Counted from the first letter of the stretch, positions 13,379-24,721 are shown. The stretch is DNA of 64,000 nucleotides from Kosakonia oryzendophytica (GCF_900094925.1 NZ_FMAY01000010.1:23876-87875), one strand, 5' to 3'. Notes: generated by a model from the sequence alone, not told the origin. Translations and numbers: made by a program.

Positions 13379-13405
13379 TGTATAAAATGTTGAAAAATTT
13401 GCAAC
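13379..13405 (-). promoter_or_regulatory. acpP promoter
   Basis: Minus strand carries TAGTTG, 17 bp, then TATACA, about 48–74 bp upstream of the acpP ATG. The -10 is good and the -35 weak. The leader contains a TCGCGAAAGCGA hairpin. The arrangement resembles the strong E. coli acpP promoter. Confidence 0.6.
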
Positions 13406-13485
13406 TAAATCCCGGCAGTTCTTACCACGATTTTACGCTATTCTGAGGCTTTTCCCCCTAATAACGCAAATAAATTTCATCGTGG

Positions 13486-14220
13486 TTAAACCATATACAT
13501 TCCGCCGTTGACGTGCAGGGTTTCACCAGTGATGTAACCTGCCTCGTCAGAGGCTAAAAATGCAACCGCGCTGGCGATTTCCTGAGCGCCGCCAAGACGG
13601 CCCGCAGGAACCTGCGCCAGGATACCCGCACGCTGATCATCAGACAGCGCACGCGTCATGTCCGTTTCAATAAAGCCCGGAGCAACAACGTTCACCGTAA
13701 TACCGCGGGACGCAACTTCACGCGCCAGCGATTTACTGAAACCGATAAGACCCGCTTTAGCCGCAGCATAGTTGGCCTGACCAGCATTTCCCATGGTACC
13801 GACCACAGAACCGATAGTGATAATACGCCCATGACGCTTTTTCATCATAGCGCGCATTACCGCTTTTGACAGACGGAAAACAGATGAAAGATTGGTATCG
13901 AGGATATCGTTCCACTCGTCATCTTTCATGCGCATCAGCAGGTTATCACGGGTGATACCGGCATTATTAACCAGAATATCAACCTCGCCAAACTCCGCGC
14001 GGATATTTTCCAGAACGGATTCGATAGATGCTGCATCGGTCACATTCAACAGCAGACCTTTACCGTTCGCACCTAAATAATCGCTGATCGCCTTAGCACC
14101 ATTTTCGCTGGTCGCAGTACCGATAACTTTTGCGCCACGCGCAACAAGCGTCTCAGCAATTGCACGGCCAATACCGCGGCTTGCACCGGTAACCAGCGCG
14201 ACTTTTCCTTCAAAACTCAT
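13486..14220 (-). CDS. fabG: 3-oxoacyl-ACP reductase FabG
   Basis: NADPH-dependent short-chain dehydrogenase for the first reduction in each fatty-acid cycle. It is 244 aa with the TGASRGIG nucleotide motif near residue 12, NNAGITRD (about 86), the catalytic Ser in IGSVVGTMG (about 138), and Tyr/Lys in NYAAAKAGL (about 151/155). Confidence 0.98.
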   Translation of the reverse strand: MSFEGKVALVTGASRGIGRAIAETLVARGAKVIGTATSENGAKAISDYLGANGKGLLLNVTDAASIESVLENIRAEFGEVDILVNNAGITRDNLLMRMKDDEWNDILDTNLSSVFRLSKAVMRAMMKKRHGRIITIGSVVGTMGNAGQANYAAAKAGLIGFSKSLAREVASRGITVNVVAPGFIETDMTRALSDDQRAGILAQVPAGRLGGAQEIASAVAFLASDEAGYITGETLHVNGGMYMV

Positions 14221-14232
14221 GGTTTTCCTCTT

Positions 14233-15162
14233 TTATTGCGCAAGTGCCTCAGACATCGCGTTCGGCTCATTGAGGGCCGATGCAGTCAGGGTGTCAACAA
14301 TACGTTTAGTCAGACCAGTGAGGACTTTACCCGGGCCAACCTCATACAGGTGCTCAATGCCCTGCGCCGCCATAAACTCAACGCTCTTCGTCCACTGAAC
14401 TGGGCTATAAAGCTGACGCACCAGCGCGTCACGAATCGCTTCCGGCGTTGTTTCGCACTTCACATCCACATTATTCACAACCGCGATCTGCGGTGCATTA
14501 AACGTAATGCTGTTCAGCTCAGCGGCCAGTTTTTCTGCGGCAGGTTTCATCAACGCACAGTGAGACGGTACGCTGACCGGTAACGGCAGAGCACGTTTCG
14601 CGCCAGCGGCTTTACAGGCTGCGCCAGCGCGTTCAACCGCTTCTTTATTCCCTGCAATGACGACCTGCCCCGGTGAGTTATAGTTCACCGGCGACACCAC
14701 CTGACCTTCGGCAGACTCTTCACAGGCTTTGGCAATCGACGCATCATCGAGACCGATAATTGCCGACATGGCGCCTGTTCCTTCCGGGACAGCTTCCTGC
14801 ATAAATTTACCACGCAGCTCAACCAGACGTACCGCGTCAGCGAAAGCCAGCACGCCTGCGCACACCAGCGCAGAATATTCACCGAGACTGTGCCCCGCCA
14901 TCAACGCAGGCGCTTTACCGCCCTGCTGCTGCCATACGCGCCACAGCGCGACGGAAGCCGTCAACAGCGCTGGTTGCGTCTGCCAGGTTTTATTCAGTTC
15001 TTCCGCTGGGCCTTGTTGTACCAGCGCCCAGAGATCATAGCCCAGCACCGCAGAAGCTTCAGCAAACGTCTGTTCAACCACCGGGTAAGTTGCAGCCATA
15101 TCAGCCAGCATACCAACCGTTTGGGAACCCTGCCCGGGGAACACAAATGCAAATTGCGTCAT
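14233..15162 (-). CDS. fabD: Malonyl-CoA–ACP transacylase FabD
   Basis: Loads malonyl groups onto ACP. It is 309 aa from the ATG at 15162 (MTQFAFVFPGQGSQ); a longer in-frame start at 15219 would overlap fabH and is rejected. The nucleophile serine is in GHSLGEYSAL (about residue 92), and the catalytic histidine in SVPSHCALM (about 201). It lies between fabH and fabG, with a 16-bp gap to the fabH stop. Confidence 0.98.
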   Translation of the reverse strand: MTQFAFVFPGQGSQTVGMLADMAATYPVVEQTFAEASAVLGYDLWALVQQGPAEELNKTWQTQPALLTASVALWRVWQQQGGKAPALMAGHSLGEYSALVCAGVLAFADAVRLVELRGKFMQEAVPEGTGAMSAIIGLDDASIAKACEESAEGQVVSPVNYNSPGQVVIAGNKEAVERAGAACKAAGAKRALPLPVSVPSHCALMKPAAEKLAAELNSITFNAPQIAVVNNVDVKCETTPEAIRDALVRQLYSPVQWTKSVEFMAAQGIEHLYEVGPGKVLTGLTKRIVDTLTASALNEPNAMSEALAQ

Positions 15163-15178
15163 GTTTTTATCCTTATAC

Positions 15179-16132
15179 TCAGAAACGAACCAGCGCGGAG
15201 CCCCAGGTAAACCCACCACCGAACGCTTCGAGCAGGATCAACTGACCCGGTTTAATGCGCCCGTCGCGTACCGCTTCATCAAGCGCGCTGGGAACGGAAG
15301 CCGCAGAAGTGTTGCCGTGACGATCTAACGTCACAACAACATTGTCCATCGACATACCCAGTTTTTTCGCTGTCGCGCTGATAATTCGCAGGTTAGCCTG
15401 ATGTGGCACCAGCCAGTCAAGCTCGCTGCGCTCCAGATTATTGGCCGCCAATGTTTCATCAACAATACGCGCCAGTTCAGTGACCGCCACTTTAAAGACT
15501 TCATTACCCGCCATTGTCAGGTAAGTGGAGTTTTCCGGCGTCACGCGATCCAGATTCGGTAACGTCAGCAGTTCACCATAGCTACCATCCGCGTGAAGAT
15601 GTGTAGAGATGATACCCGGCTCTTCAGATGCACCAAGTACAACAGCGCCAGCACCGTCGCCAAACAGAATAATCGTCCCGCGATCTTCCGGATCCAACGT
15701 CCGCGCCAACACATCAGAACCAATCACCAGTGCATGTTTCACCGCGCCGGTTTTAACATATTGATCGGCGATGCTCAGCGCATAGGTAAAACCAGCGCAG
15801 GCTGCAGCAACATCAAACGCCGGACAGCCTTTGATCTCCAGCATATTCTGAATCTGGCAAGCCGCGCTCGGAAATGCATGCGTCGCGGATGTCGTCGCAA
15901 CAATGATCAAACCAATCTGATCTTTATCGATGCCGGCCATTTCCAGCGCGCGTTTAGCGGCCTCAAAGCCCATGGTCGAAACAGTTTCGTTTGCAGCGGC
16001 GATGCGGCGCTCACGGATCCCTGTACGGCTGACAATCCATTCGTCAGACGTTTCGACCATTTTTTCCAGATCGGCGTTTGTTCGAACCTGCTCGGGCAGA
16101 AAGCTGCCGGTACCAATAATCTTCGTATACAT
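15179..16132 (-). CDS. fabH: 3-oxoacyl-ACP synthase III FabH
   Basis: Initiates fatty-acid synthesis by condensing acetyl-CoA with malonyl-ACP. It is 317 aa. The catalytic triad is visible: Cys in [11 protein letters not shown] (about 112), His in [11 protein letters not shown] (about 244), and Asn in RHGNTSAAS (about 274). It starts 6 bp downstream of the plsX stop. Confidence 0.98.
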   Translation of the reverse strand: MYTKIIGTGSFLPEQVRTNADLEKMVETSDEWIVSRTGIRERRIAAANETVSTMGFEAAKRALEMAGIDKDQIGLIIVATTSATHAFPSAACQIQNMLEIKGCPAFDVAAACAGFTYALSIADQYVKTGAVKHALVIGSDVLARTLDPEDRGTIILFGDGAGAVVLGASEEPGIISTHLHADGSYGELLTLPNLDRVTPENSTYLTMAGNEVFKVAVTELARIVDETLAANNLERSELDWLVPHQANLRIISATAKKLGMSMDNVVVTLDRHGNTSAASVPSALDEAVRDGRIKPGQLILLEAFGGGFTWGSALVRF

Positions 16133-16138
16133 GTACGC

Positions 16139-17227
16139 TCAGTCACTCTCGGGTAATATACACACACTCTGATTTTCGTCGCTTGATGCAGGCGAAGCAG
16201 GATGGGCGTACACAGATTCCAGGCGAGCGGCAATCCGTTGTGGAACCTGCCGCTGCACCGCCTGCACTGCCTGTTCAATCGCGACGGTAAAGGCTCGCTG
16301 ATTGGCTGCACCATGACTCTTAATCACCGTGCCGCGCAATCCTAACAGACAGGCGCCATTATACTGGTCGGGGTTGAGGTGACTGAATCGCCTTGTCAGG
16401 CTTTTTTGTAACCAACGCTTTAATAAAATCAGCCACCACGACCTTTTTTGCCCCTCGCCCTGAGATTTCAGCAACGAAAGGAACATTCTGACAACACCCT
16501 CCATGGTTTTTAATGTGACATTTCCTGTGAAACCGTCACAAACCAACACATCCGTTTTGCCGGTGAGCAATTCATTCGCTTCCAGATAGCCAATGTAGTT
16601 CATTGCTGGAACCGAGCGTAATAATGCAGCAGCATCGCGGATACTGTCATGGCCTTTGGTTTCTTCTTCACCAATATTCAGTAACGCAACGCGCGGATTT
16701 GTAATCCCAAGGATCTCTTCCGCCATGACTGCGCCCATTACCGCAAATTGCGACAACATTGTACTGTCACAATCCACATTAGCGCCAAGATCCAGCACTA
16801 CTGTTTTGCCCTTTTGCTGATGAGGCAACACCGTCACCAACGCCGGACGCTCAATACCTTCAATCGGTTTGAGCAACATTTTCGCCAGCCCCATCAACGC
16901 GCCAGTGTTACCTGCACTCACGCAGGCTTGGGCGCGCCCTGCTTTCACCAGTTCAAGCGCAATGCGCATTGAACTACCGCGACTGTTACGAATAGCCTGC
17001 GCGGCGCGCGCATCACTGGCAATAACTGACTGTGCAGGAACGATAAGCAAACGCGAACGCTGCTCGAAATCAGCTTTGGCAAGTAATGGCGTGATAGCGT
17101 CGGGATCGCCGACTAAAAGAAGATTGAGTTGAGAATTAGAGTTCAGTGCCTGCAAAGCTGCAGGCACTGTCACGGAAGGACCAAAATCCCCTCCCATGAC
17201 ATCTAACGCCAGGGTTAGACGTGTCAA
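16139..17227 (-). CDS. plsX: Phosphate acyltransferase PlsX
   Basis: Makes acyl-phosphate from acyl-ACP, linking fatty-acid synthesis to phospholipid synthesis. It is 362 aa against 356 in E. coli. It opens [19 protein letters not shown] and contains [12 protein letters not shown] and [16 protein letters not shown]. The start codon is TTG at 17227, as in E. coli, suggesting deliberately weak translation. The C-terminal 20 residues differ from E. coli. Confidence 0.96.
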   Translation of the reverse strand: MTRLTLALDVMGGDFGPSVTVPAALQALNSNSQLNLLLVGDPDAITPLLAKADFEQRSRLLIVPAQSVIASDARAAQAIRNSRGSSMRIALELVKAGRAQACVSAGNTGALMGLAKMLLKPIEGIERPALVTVLPHQQKGKTVVLDLGANVDCDSTMLSQFAVMGAVMAEEILGITNPRVALLNIGEEETKGHDSIRDAAALLRSVPAMNYIGYLEANELLTGKTDVLVCDGFTGNVTLKTMEGVVRMFLSLLKSQGEGQKRSWWLILLKRWLQKSLTRRFSHLNPDQYNGACLLGLRGTVIKSHGAANQRAFTVAIEQAVQAVQRQVPQRIAARLESVYAHPASPASSDENQSVCILPESD

Positions 17228-17247
17228 GGTATCGTCGCAGCCTGGTT

Positions 17248-17276
17248 CGGTTTATCCCCGCTTACGCGGGGAAATC
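17248..17276 (-). repeat. Solitary type I-E CRISPR-repeat-like hairpin
   Basis: Read on the minus strand, this 29-mer matches the E. coli type I-E CRISPR repeat as I remember it at 26 of 29 positions, including the CCCCGC/GCGGGG stem with a 4-nt loop and the GATAAACCG tail. It occurs once, in the rpmF–plsX spacer, with no second copy nearby and no cas genes in the window. It may be only a convergent hairpin in the operon mRNA. Confidence 0.5.
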
Positions 17277-17278
17277 CT

Positions 17279-17492
<214 letters not shown>

Positions 17493-17496
17493 TTAA

Positions 17497-18030
<534 letters not shown>

Positions 18031-18159
18031 TTAACTTTGTAACGTCATAGAGTCAAAGAAAAAGGCAGCCTGAGGTTGCCTTTTGCCAATAATTCGCACA
18101 CATTGCGGCCTACAGTTTAAAATGCCTGTCATTGTTAAGCCATATTTGGTGAAAAAAAT

Positions 18160-18744
18160 ATGTCTGCTCTCATCCTTGCTTCAACGTCTCCGTATCGTCG
18201 CACCCTGCTGGAAAAACTGGGGTTATCTTTTGAATGCGCTGCACCGCAAACCGACGAAACACCGCGCCCTGGCGAGTCTCCACGCCATCTGGTCCAGCGC
18301 CTGGCGCAAGAAAAAGCACAATCACTGGCACACGCCTGGCCCCAACATCTGATTATTGGTTCAGATCAGGTCTGTGTGCTTGACGGTGAAATTACCGGTA
18401 AACCTCACACGGAAGAAAATGCGCGCCAGCAATTAATGAAAGCCAGCGGAAATATCGTCACTTTTTATACAGGTCTTGCGTTGTATAATTCGGCAACCGG
18501 CCACATACAGACTGAATGTGAACCTTTCGATGTCCACTTTCGCCGCTTGAGTGAGCAGGAGATCGACGATTATGTGCGTAAAGAGCGCCCGCTGAATTGT
18601 GCTGGCAGCTTTAAGAGTGAAGGCCTGGGGATCGCGCTGTTTGAACGCCTCGACGGTCGCGACCCGAATACACTGGTGGGCCTGCCGTTAATTGCCTTAT
18701 GCCAGATGCTGCGACGTGAGCACTGTAACCCGCTGTTAAGTTAA
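18160..18744 (+). CDS. yceF: 7-methyl-GTP pyrophosphatase YceF (Maf family)
   Basis: House-cleaning nucleotide pyrophosphatase. It is 194 aa with the N-terminal Maf signature [21 protein letters not shown], the SDQVCVLDG metal-binding segment (about residue 69), and [14 protein letters not shown]. It is divergent from yceD and followed by an accessory hydrolase gene. Confidence 0.95.
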   Translation: MSALILASTSPYRRTLLEKLGLSFECAAPQTDETPRPGESPRHLVQRLAQEKAQSLAHAWPQHLIIGSDQVCVLDGEITGKPHTEENARQQLMKASGNIVTFYTGLALYNSATGHIQTECEPFDVHFRRLSEQEIDDYVRKERPLNCAGSFKSEGLGIALFERLDGRDPNTLVGLPLIALCQMLRREHCNPLLS

Positions 18745-18830
18745 TGCTTTACCGATCACAGATTCTTTTTTAATCACCCCTTACATTCAACACCAATATT
18801 GAAACAATGTTTTAATTAAAAGGAGAGGTG

Positions 18831-19982
18831 ATGAATATTTTCCGCAGCCTGGCGCTGACGCTAACTCTGCTGGCGTCCGTTAACGCCACTGCACAGGAAG
18901 AGTGGCAAACGCAGGGCATTGTCGAAGGTAACCTGCCCGCTGGGTGGCAGACGTTGAAAGCACAGATGCACTACCCTGATTCCTGGTTATCCGGGAAATA
19001 TAGACATTTCTCGCAATGGCAAACCCACAGCCGCCGGTTATTTCGCAACGCACTGCTCACCCCAAATGCAACACAACCTTTTGCTCCACACGCTATTGCT
19101 AACGAGGATCGCGGCAGCTATATCGCCGAAAAGCTGGCGATAACAATCACGGATGATAATCGCATCGCTGCACTGCTACTCATGCCCAAAACGCCCGGCC
19201 CCCACCCTGCCATCGTATTACTTCACGATCACGGTTCAAAATTTGATATTGGCAAAGAGAAGGTGATCCGTCCCTGGGGTGATGCAGAAAAACTGGCCAG
19301 CGCGCAAGCCTGGGCCGACAAATTCTTCAGCGGTAAATTTATTGGCGATGAACTGGCGAAGCGCGGTTATGCGGTCATTGCCATCGATAGCCGCGGCTGG
19401 GGCGATCGCGGTCCAATGGTTTACGAGCAGCAGCAGGCGCTGGCAAGTAACTACTTTAATCTTGGTCGCTCACTCGGTGGAGAAGTGGCCTATGAAGATA
19501 TGCGCACGGTGGATTTTATCGCTTCTCATCCCCAGGTGGACAAACAGCGTATCGGCGTGGTGGGATTTTCGATGGGCGGTTTCCGCGCATGGCAACTGGC
19601 GGCGCTGAGCGATAAGGTCGCAGCGACGGCCGTAATTTCATGGTTTGGTACCTACAATGGCCTGATGCAACCGGGGAATAATGTTCTGCGTGGGCAATCC
19701 GCCTTTTATATGTTGCACCCCGGCATGCCTGCGCATATGGACATTCCCGATATCGCCAGCATCGCAGCGCCGAAACCCATGCTGATTTATAGCGGCGGCA
19801 AAGACAAACTGTTCCCGGCGGAAGCTGTGCAGGAGGCGTTCACAAAAGTGGAGAAGATCTGGTCATCACAAAATGCCAAAGACAAACTGGTCACAAAAAC
19901 CTGGCCAGAACTGGGGCACGTTTTCTACCAGGAACAGCAGGATGAGGTTTTTCCGTGGCTGGATAAATGGCTAAAACCCTAG
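18831..19982 (+). CDS. Secreted alpha/beta hydrolase (dienelactone-hydrolase-like)
   Basis: 383-aa protein absent from this position in E. coli. It has an N-terminal signal peptide (about residues 1–22), so it is likely periplasmic. The alpha/beta-hydrolase triad is complete: Ser247 in VGFSMGG, Asp325 in SGGKDKLFP, and His363 in ELGHVF. A LLHDHGS oxyanion-type segment lies near 131. ATG 18831 is preferred over the GTG at 18828 because AGGAGAGG directly precedes it. An insertion (about 136–215) between the oxyanion segment and the nucleophile suggests a large lid. The family covers esterases, acyl hydrolases and peptidase-like enzymes; the substrate is unknown. It is followed by a hairpin and convergent rluC. 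Confidence 0.8.
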   Translation: MNIFRSLALTLTLLASVNATAQEEWQTQGIVEGNLPAGWQTLKAQMHYPDSWLSGKYRHFSQWQTHSRRLFRNALLTPNATQPFAPHAIANEDRGSYIAEKLAITITDDNRIAALLLMPKTPGPHPAIVLLHDHGSKFDIGKEKVIRPWGDAEKLASAQAWADKFFSGKFIGDELAKRGYAVIAIDSRGWGDRGPMVYEQQQALASNYFNLGRSLGGEVAYEDMRTVDFIASHPQVDKQRIGVVGFSMGGFRAWQLAALSDKVAATAVISWFGTYNGLMQPGNNVLRGQSAFYMLHPGMPAHMDIPDIASIAAPKPMLIYSGGKDKLFPAEAVQEAFTKVEKIWSSQNAKDKLVTKTWPELGHVFYQEQQDEVFPWLDKWLKP

Positions 19983-19993
19983 CCGAAGCACTC

Positions 19994-20018
19994 TTCCCCT
20001 CTCCGGACGAGAGGGGAA
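19994..20018. terminator. Hairpin between the hydrolase gene and rluC
   Basis: Perfect 10-bp stem TTCCCCTCTC/GAGAGGGGAA with a 5-nt loop between two convergent genes. The T tract is weak on both sides, so termination is plausible but not certain. Confidence 0.5.
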
Positions 20019-20021
20019 ATA

Positions 20022-20975
20022 TCATTTAGCATTACGCAGGACGTGCAGGCAGTGTTTGAGCGCATCATCCAGCGGTGCTTCAATACGCAGCGTTTCGCCA
20101 GTGTGCGGATGGGTAAACTTAAGCGCAGCTGCATGCAAAAACAGGCGCGACAAACCGGTTGAGGCCAGTTGCTTGTCAAATTCACGGTCGCCATAACGAT
20201 CGTCAAAAGCAATGGGATGCCCGGCATGTTGCGTATGCACACGGATCTGGTGCGTCCTGCCCGTCACCGGACTGCAACGCATCAGCGTGGCGAACGCATA
20301 GCGCTCCTCCACTTTAAAGCGGGTTTCCGAGGGCTTGCCTTCACTGTTCACACGCACAATACGCTCACCGCTTTGCAGGATATTTTTCAGCAACGGCGCC
20401 TGCACCACTTTGACATGGGACTGCCATTGCCCACGCACCAACGCCAGGTAATCCTTCTGCATATCCTTGCCGCGCAACTGCTCATGCAGAGAACGCAGTG
20501 CTGAACGCTTTTTCGCCACCAGCAGGACACCGGAGGTATCACGATCAAGACGGTGCACCAATTCAAGGAACCGCGCCTCAGGACGTAACGCCCGCAGCCC
20601 TTCGATCACGCCAAAACTCAACCCACTGCCGCCATGCACTGCCGTGCCGGAAGGTTTATTCAGCACCAGGATATGATCGTCTTCGTAGAGAATGACATCG
20701 CTTAACTGAGCGACTTTTTGCAGATGCGGCGAAACAGCCTCTTCTTCTCTCTCCGCCACACGTACTGGTGGAATGCGCACTTCATCACCGGCTTCCAGCT
20801 TGTACTCCGGTTTGATGCGTTTTTTGTTCACCCGCACTTCGCCTTTACGCAAAATGCGGTAGATCATGCTCTTGGGCACACCTTTTAGTTGGGTGCGCAA
20901 AAAATTATCGATGCGTTGCCCCGCTTCGTCAGCGGAAATGGCAACAAATTTTACGGATGGCGTCTCAGTTTTCAT
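20022..20975 (-). CDS. rluC: 23S rRNA pseudouridine synthase RluC
   Basis: Makes pseudouridines 955, 2504 and 2580 in 23S rRNA. It is 317 aa. An N-terminal S4 domain (about 18–80; QRIDNFLRTQLKGVPKSMIYRILRKGEVRVN) precedes the RluA-type catalytic domain, with the aspartate in LVHRLDRDTSGVLL (about 144). The start at 20975 (MKTETPSVKF) matches the family. It is divergent from rne. Confidence 0.97.
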   Translation of the reverse strand: MKTETPSVKFVAISADEAGQRIDNFLRTQLKGVPKSMIYRILRKGEVRVNKKRIKPEYKLEAGDEVRIPPVRVAEREEEAVSPHLQKVAQLSDVILYEDDHILVLNKPSGTAVHGGSGLSFGVIEGLRALRPEARFLELVHRLDRDTSGVLLVAKKRSALRSLHEQLRGKDMQKDYLALVRGQWQSHVKVVQAPLLKNILQSGERIVRVNSEGKPSETRFKVEERYAFATLMRCSPVTGRTHQIRVHTQHAGHPIAFDDRYGDREFDKQLASTGLSRLFLHAAALKFTHPHTGETLRIEAPLDDALKHCLHVLRNAK

Positions 20976-21547
20976 GGGTGGCGATTCTAAATAGCCTGGA
21001 TGATTAGCGCCACTCATTTTTATATGCTTATATTTACCTTTGAACCTGGCTTGCTGCGTTTTACACAGTTGATTCGGCGGTTATTAAACCGATCCGTGGT
21101 CAAAGGTGAAAAAACTGTGAGTAACCGGGTGATAAATGGTAAAAGTCAGCTTGCTATAACAGGGTTCGCAAGGAATAATGTTGCCGTTTTCCGTGTTGAA
21201 TTTTGCTAAAACAAGTAAATGAGCGGAATGACCAGTTTTGCCTGTCCGATCATACACGCAGCAATGGCGTAAGACGTATTGAACTTTCAGGCAGTTAGCG
21301 GGCTGCGGGTTGCAGTCCTTACCGGTAGATGGAATCTTCTCTGGAGAGTTTTTCCCAGGCTGTTCCCCTGATAATTGCGCTGTGTTTTCCACAGGAAATA
21401 CAGGCAGCCGACACACTGCGCCTCTTAAGCGAACGACAACCGTGAGGTTGGCGACGTGAATAGTCACGAGGCCATCGGTTCTCCCCCGGAAAGGCGTCAT
21501 CATGCCCGCAGCTTAGTCGTCAATGTAAGAATAATGAGTAAGTTACG
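20976..21547. promoter_or_regulatory. rluC/rne intergenic region with the rne leader
   Basis: 572 bp without a gene. By analogy with E. coli, the last ~360 bp form the rne 5' untranslated leader through which RNase E controls its own mRNA. Short hairpins are visible: AACC-GTGA-GGTT around 21438 and CGTGA/TCACG around 21454. The first part holds the rluC promoter. I do not see a gene. Confidence 0.6.
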
Positions 21548-24500
21548 ATGAAAAGAATGTTAATCAACGCAACTCAGCAGGAAGAGTTGCGTGTCGCCCT
21601 TGTTGATGGGCAGCGCCTGTACGACCTGGATATCGAAAGCCCGGGTCACGAGCAGAAAAAAGCGAACATCTACAAAGGCAAAATCACCCGCATTGAACCG
21701 AGCCTCGAAGCTGCATTTGTTGATTACGGAGCTGAACGCCACGGTTTTCTCCCTCTTAAAGAAATCGCCCGCGAATACTTCCCTGCCAGCTACAACGCCC
21801 ATGGCCGTCCGAACATCAAAGATGTGCTGCGCGAAGGTCAGGAAGTCATTGTTCAGATCGATAAAGAAGAGCGCGGCAACAAAGGCGCGGCGCTGACCAC
21901 CTTTATCAGCCTTGCTGGCAGCTACCTGGTATTGATGCCAAATAACCCACGTGCGGGCGGTATCTCCCGTCGCATCGAAGGCGACGACCGCACCGAACTG
22001 AAAGAAGCGCTGTCCAGTCTGGAACTGCCGGATGGCATGGGTCTTATTGTCCGTACAGCAGGCGTGGGCAAATCTGCCGAAGCACTGCAGTGGGATCTGA
22101 GCTTCCGTCTGAAACATTGGGAAGCCATCCAGAAAGCCGCAGAAAGCCGCCCGGCGCCGTTCCTGATCCACCAGGAAAGCAACGTGATTGTGCGCGCTTT
22201 CCGCGATTACCTGCGCCAGGACATCGGCGAAATCCTGATCGATAACCCGAAAGTGCTTGAGCTGGCTCGCCAGCATATCTCCGCGCTGGGTCGTCCGGAT
22301 TTCAGTAGCAAAATCAAACTGTACACCGGCGAAATCCCGCTGTTCAGCCACTACCAGATTGAGTCGCAGATTGAGTCTGCCTTCCAGCGTGAAGTGCGCC
22401 TGCCTTCCGGCGGCTCTATCGTTATTGATACGACCGAAGCACTGACCGCTATCGACATCAACTCCGCTCGCGCAACCCGCGGCGGCGATATCGAAGAGAC
22501 GGCGTTTAACACTAACCTGGAAGCGGCAGACGAAATTGCCCGTCAGTTGCGCTTGCGCGACCTTGGCGGCCTGATTGTTATCGACTTCATCGACATGACG
22601 CCAGTACGTCACCAGCGTGCTGTGGAAAACCGTCTGCGTGAAGCGGTGCGTCAGGACCGTGCGCGTATTCAAATCAGCCATATTTCCCGCTTCGGTCTGC
22701 TGGAAATGTCCCGCCAGCGTCTGAGCCCGTCGCTTGGCGAGTCCAGCCATCACGTTTGCCCACGCTGTAGCGGCACTGGCACCATTCGTGACAACGAATC
22801 CTTGTCGCTGTCTATTCTGCGCTTGATCGAAGAAGAAGCGCTGAAAGAAAACACGCAGGAGGTGCATGCCATCGTTCCGGTGCAGGTCGCTTCTTACCTG
22901 TTGAACGAAAAACGTGCTGCCGTCAGCGCTATCGAAGCCCGTCAGGGTGGCGTACGCTGCGTGATCGTTCCGAACGATCAGATGGAAACCCCGCACTACT
23001 CCGTACTGCGCGTGCGTAAAGGTGAAGAGACCCCGACCCTGAGCTATCTGCTGCCAAAACTGCATGAAGAAGCAATGGCGCTGCCGTCTGAAGAAGACGT
23101 TCCGGAACGTAAACGTCCGGAACAACCCGCGCTGGCCACTTTCGTCATGCCAGATGTTCCGCCAGTACCACAAGCGCCTGCGCCTACACCTGCAGTCACT
23201 GCACAGCCAGCCTCTGTCGTCGCCCAGTCCTCGCCGGGTCTGCTGGGCCGTTTCTTCTCCGCACTGAAAGGCCTGTTCGCCAGCGAAGCTGCGCCTGCAT
23301 CGGTTGAAGTGAAAGAAGAAGAGAAGAAAAATGCGGGCGAGAAACAAGATCGCCAGCAGGATCGTCGTAAATCCCGTCAGGGCAACCGTCGCGATCGTAA
23401 TGAGCGCCGAGATTCCCGCGGTGAAGGTAATGAAGCGCGTGAAGGCCGTGACAACCGCGAAGGCCGCGAAGAAAATCGCCGCAATCGCCGTGAAAAATCA
23501 CAGCAGAATGCAGAGGCCCGCGATGTTCGCCAGCCAGTTGCCGTAGAAGAGGCTGATAAGGCGAAGCCGCGTGACGAGCAGCAACCGCGCCGTGAACGCA
23601 ATCGCCGCCGTAATGATGAAAAACGTCAGGCGCAGCAGGATGTGAAAGAGCTGAGCCGCGATGAACAAACTGCGCCGGAAACGGAACAGGAAGAGCGTGT
23701 ACAGACGATGCCGCGCCGTAAGCAGCGTCAGCTGAACCAGAAAGTCCGCGTTGGCGAGCAGAATGCAGAAACCGTTGTTGAAAAGGATGCTGTCCAGGAC
23801 GTACCCGCTCCACGCACTGAACTGGCGAAAGTCGAGCTGCCTGTCGTTGCAGACAGTGCCAACGCACAGGAACAGGATGAGAACGGGGATACGCGTGAAA
23901 ACGCGATGCCGCGCCGCTCACGCCGTTCACCGCGCCACCTGCGCGTCAGCGGTCAGCGTCGCCGTCGCTACCGTGATGAGCGCTACCCGCTGCAATCCGC
24001 AATGCCATTGACCGTTGCCTGCGCATCGCCGGAAATGGCCTCCGGTAAGGTATGGATCAGCTATCCGGTTGCGCGTCCTCAGGATGAGCAGCAGGTTCAG
24101 GACAGCGAAGTGGAACAGAATGTCGCCACTGAGCAGGATGTCGCTCCCGCTATCGCCGAAGCGCAACTGGTCGCCAGTCAGCCAGCTGAAGCGCCAGAAG
24201 CGTCTGCTCCGGTTGAAACGGCCGAAACTGCAACCGCTGAACCTGTGATTGCTGAACCGCAAACGCCTGTTGAAGCACCTGAACCTGTCGTCGTTGAAAC
24301 CACGCATCCGGAAGTCATTGAAAGTCCGGTAGAGGATCAGCCGCAGTTGATTGCTGAGGAAGATCGCACCGTCGCTGAAGCGGTGGTTGAAAACGTGCAG
24401 CCAGCACAACCCCCAGTGGTTGCAGAACCGGTGGCTGAAACTGCCGTGACCGAAGACATAACGGAAGAAACTGCGACGCCGGTTATCGAAGTGCCGGTCA

Positions 24501-24706
24501 TCCCCGCTGCAGCAGCGCCGGCAGCACGTAAGATCGCCACTGCGCCAATGACTAAAGCGCCTGCGCCAGCCTACGTGCCGGAAGCACCGCGTCATAGCGA
24601 TTGGGTACGTCCGGAGTTCGGATTCACAGGTAAAGGAGCGGCAGGCGGCCACAGCGCCACGCACTCCGCCACCGCGCCGGCAACAAAACCGCCGTCAGTC
24701 AACTAA
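21548..24706 (+). CDS. rne: Ribonuclease E, degradosome scaffold
   Basis: Essential endoribonuclease for rRNA/tRNA processing and mRNA decay, 1052 aa. The catalytic half (about 1–529) includes an S1 domain (about 39–119), the metal-binding aspartates in [12 protein letters not shown] and [10 protein letters not shown], and the zinc-link CPRCSGTG (about 404–407). The disordered C-terminal half keeps small conserved islands: a membrane anchor [17 protein letters not shown] (about 565–582), an arginine-rich RNA-binding stretch (about 605–690), a second one with [19 protein letters not shown] (about 795), and the terminal PNPase-binding [12 protein letters not shown]. Between them the sequence is low-complexity Ala/Val/Glu/Pro and diverges from E. 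coli. Confidence 0.98.
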   Translation: MKRMLINATQQEELRVALVDGQRLYDLDIESPGHEQKKANIYKGKITRIEPSLEAAFVDYGAERHGFLPLKEIAREYFPASYNAHGRPNIKDVLREGQEVIVQIDKEERGNKGAALTTFISLAGSYLVLMPNNPRAGGISRRIEGDDRTELKEALSSLELPDGMGLIVRTAGVGKSAEALQWDLSFRLKHWEAIQKAAESRPAPFLIHQESNVIVRAFRDYLRQDIGEILIDNPKVLELARQHISALGRPDFSSKIKLYTGEIPLFSHYQIESQIESAFQREVRLPSGGSIVIDTTEALTAIDINSARATRGGDIEETAFNTNLEAADEIARQLRLRDLGGLIVIDFIDMTPVRHQRAVENRLREAVRQDRARIQISHISRFGLLEMSRQRLSPSLGESSHHVCPRCSGTGTIRDNESLSLSILRLIEEEALKENTQEVHAIVPVQVASYLLNEKRAAVSAIEARQGGVRCVIVPNDQMETPHYSVLRVRKGEETPTLSYLLPKLHEEAMALPSEEDVPERKRPEQPALATFVMPDVPPVPQAPAPTPAVTAQPASVVAQSSPGLLGRFFSALKGLFASEAAPASVEVKEEEKKNAGEKQDRQQDRRKSRQGNRRDRNERRDSRGEGNEAREGRDNREGREENRRNRREKSQQNAEARDVRQPVAVEEADKAKPRDEQQPRRERNRRRNDEKRQAQQDVKELSRDEQTAPETEQEERVQTMPRRKQRQLNQKVRVGEQNAETVVEKDAVQDVPAPRTELAKVELPVVADSANAQEQDENGDTRENAMPRRSRRSPRHLRVSGQRRRRYRDERYPLQSAMPLTVACASPEMASGKVWISYPVARPQDEQQVQDSEVEQNVATEQDVAPAIAEAQLVASQPAEAPEASAPVETAETATAEPVIAEPQTPVEAPEPVVVETTHPEVIESPVEDQPQLIAEEDRTVAEAVVENVQPAQPPVVAEPVAETAVTEDITEETATPVIEVPVIPAAAAPAARKIATAPMTKAPAPAYVPEAPRHSDWVRPEFGFTGKGAAGGHSATHSATAPATKPPSVN

Positions 24707-24721
24707 CCCGACTGGCAGTAA

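Noticed and set aside
17248..17276. A CRISPR array at the repeat-like sequence
   Set aside because: Only one copy exists; no second repeat at spacer distance, no leader and no cas genes, so no CRISPR array is annotated.
21560..23347. 595-codon open frame antisense to rne
   Set aside because: Lies entirely opposite the conserved RNase E catalytic domain; composition (F/R/Q rich) is that of a codon-bias shadow, and there is no ribosome site or recognisable domain.
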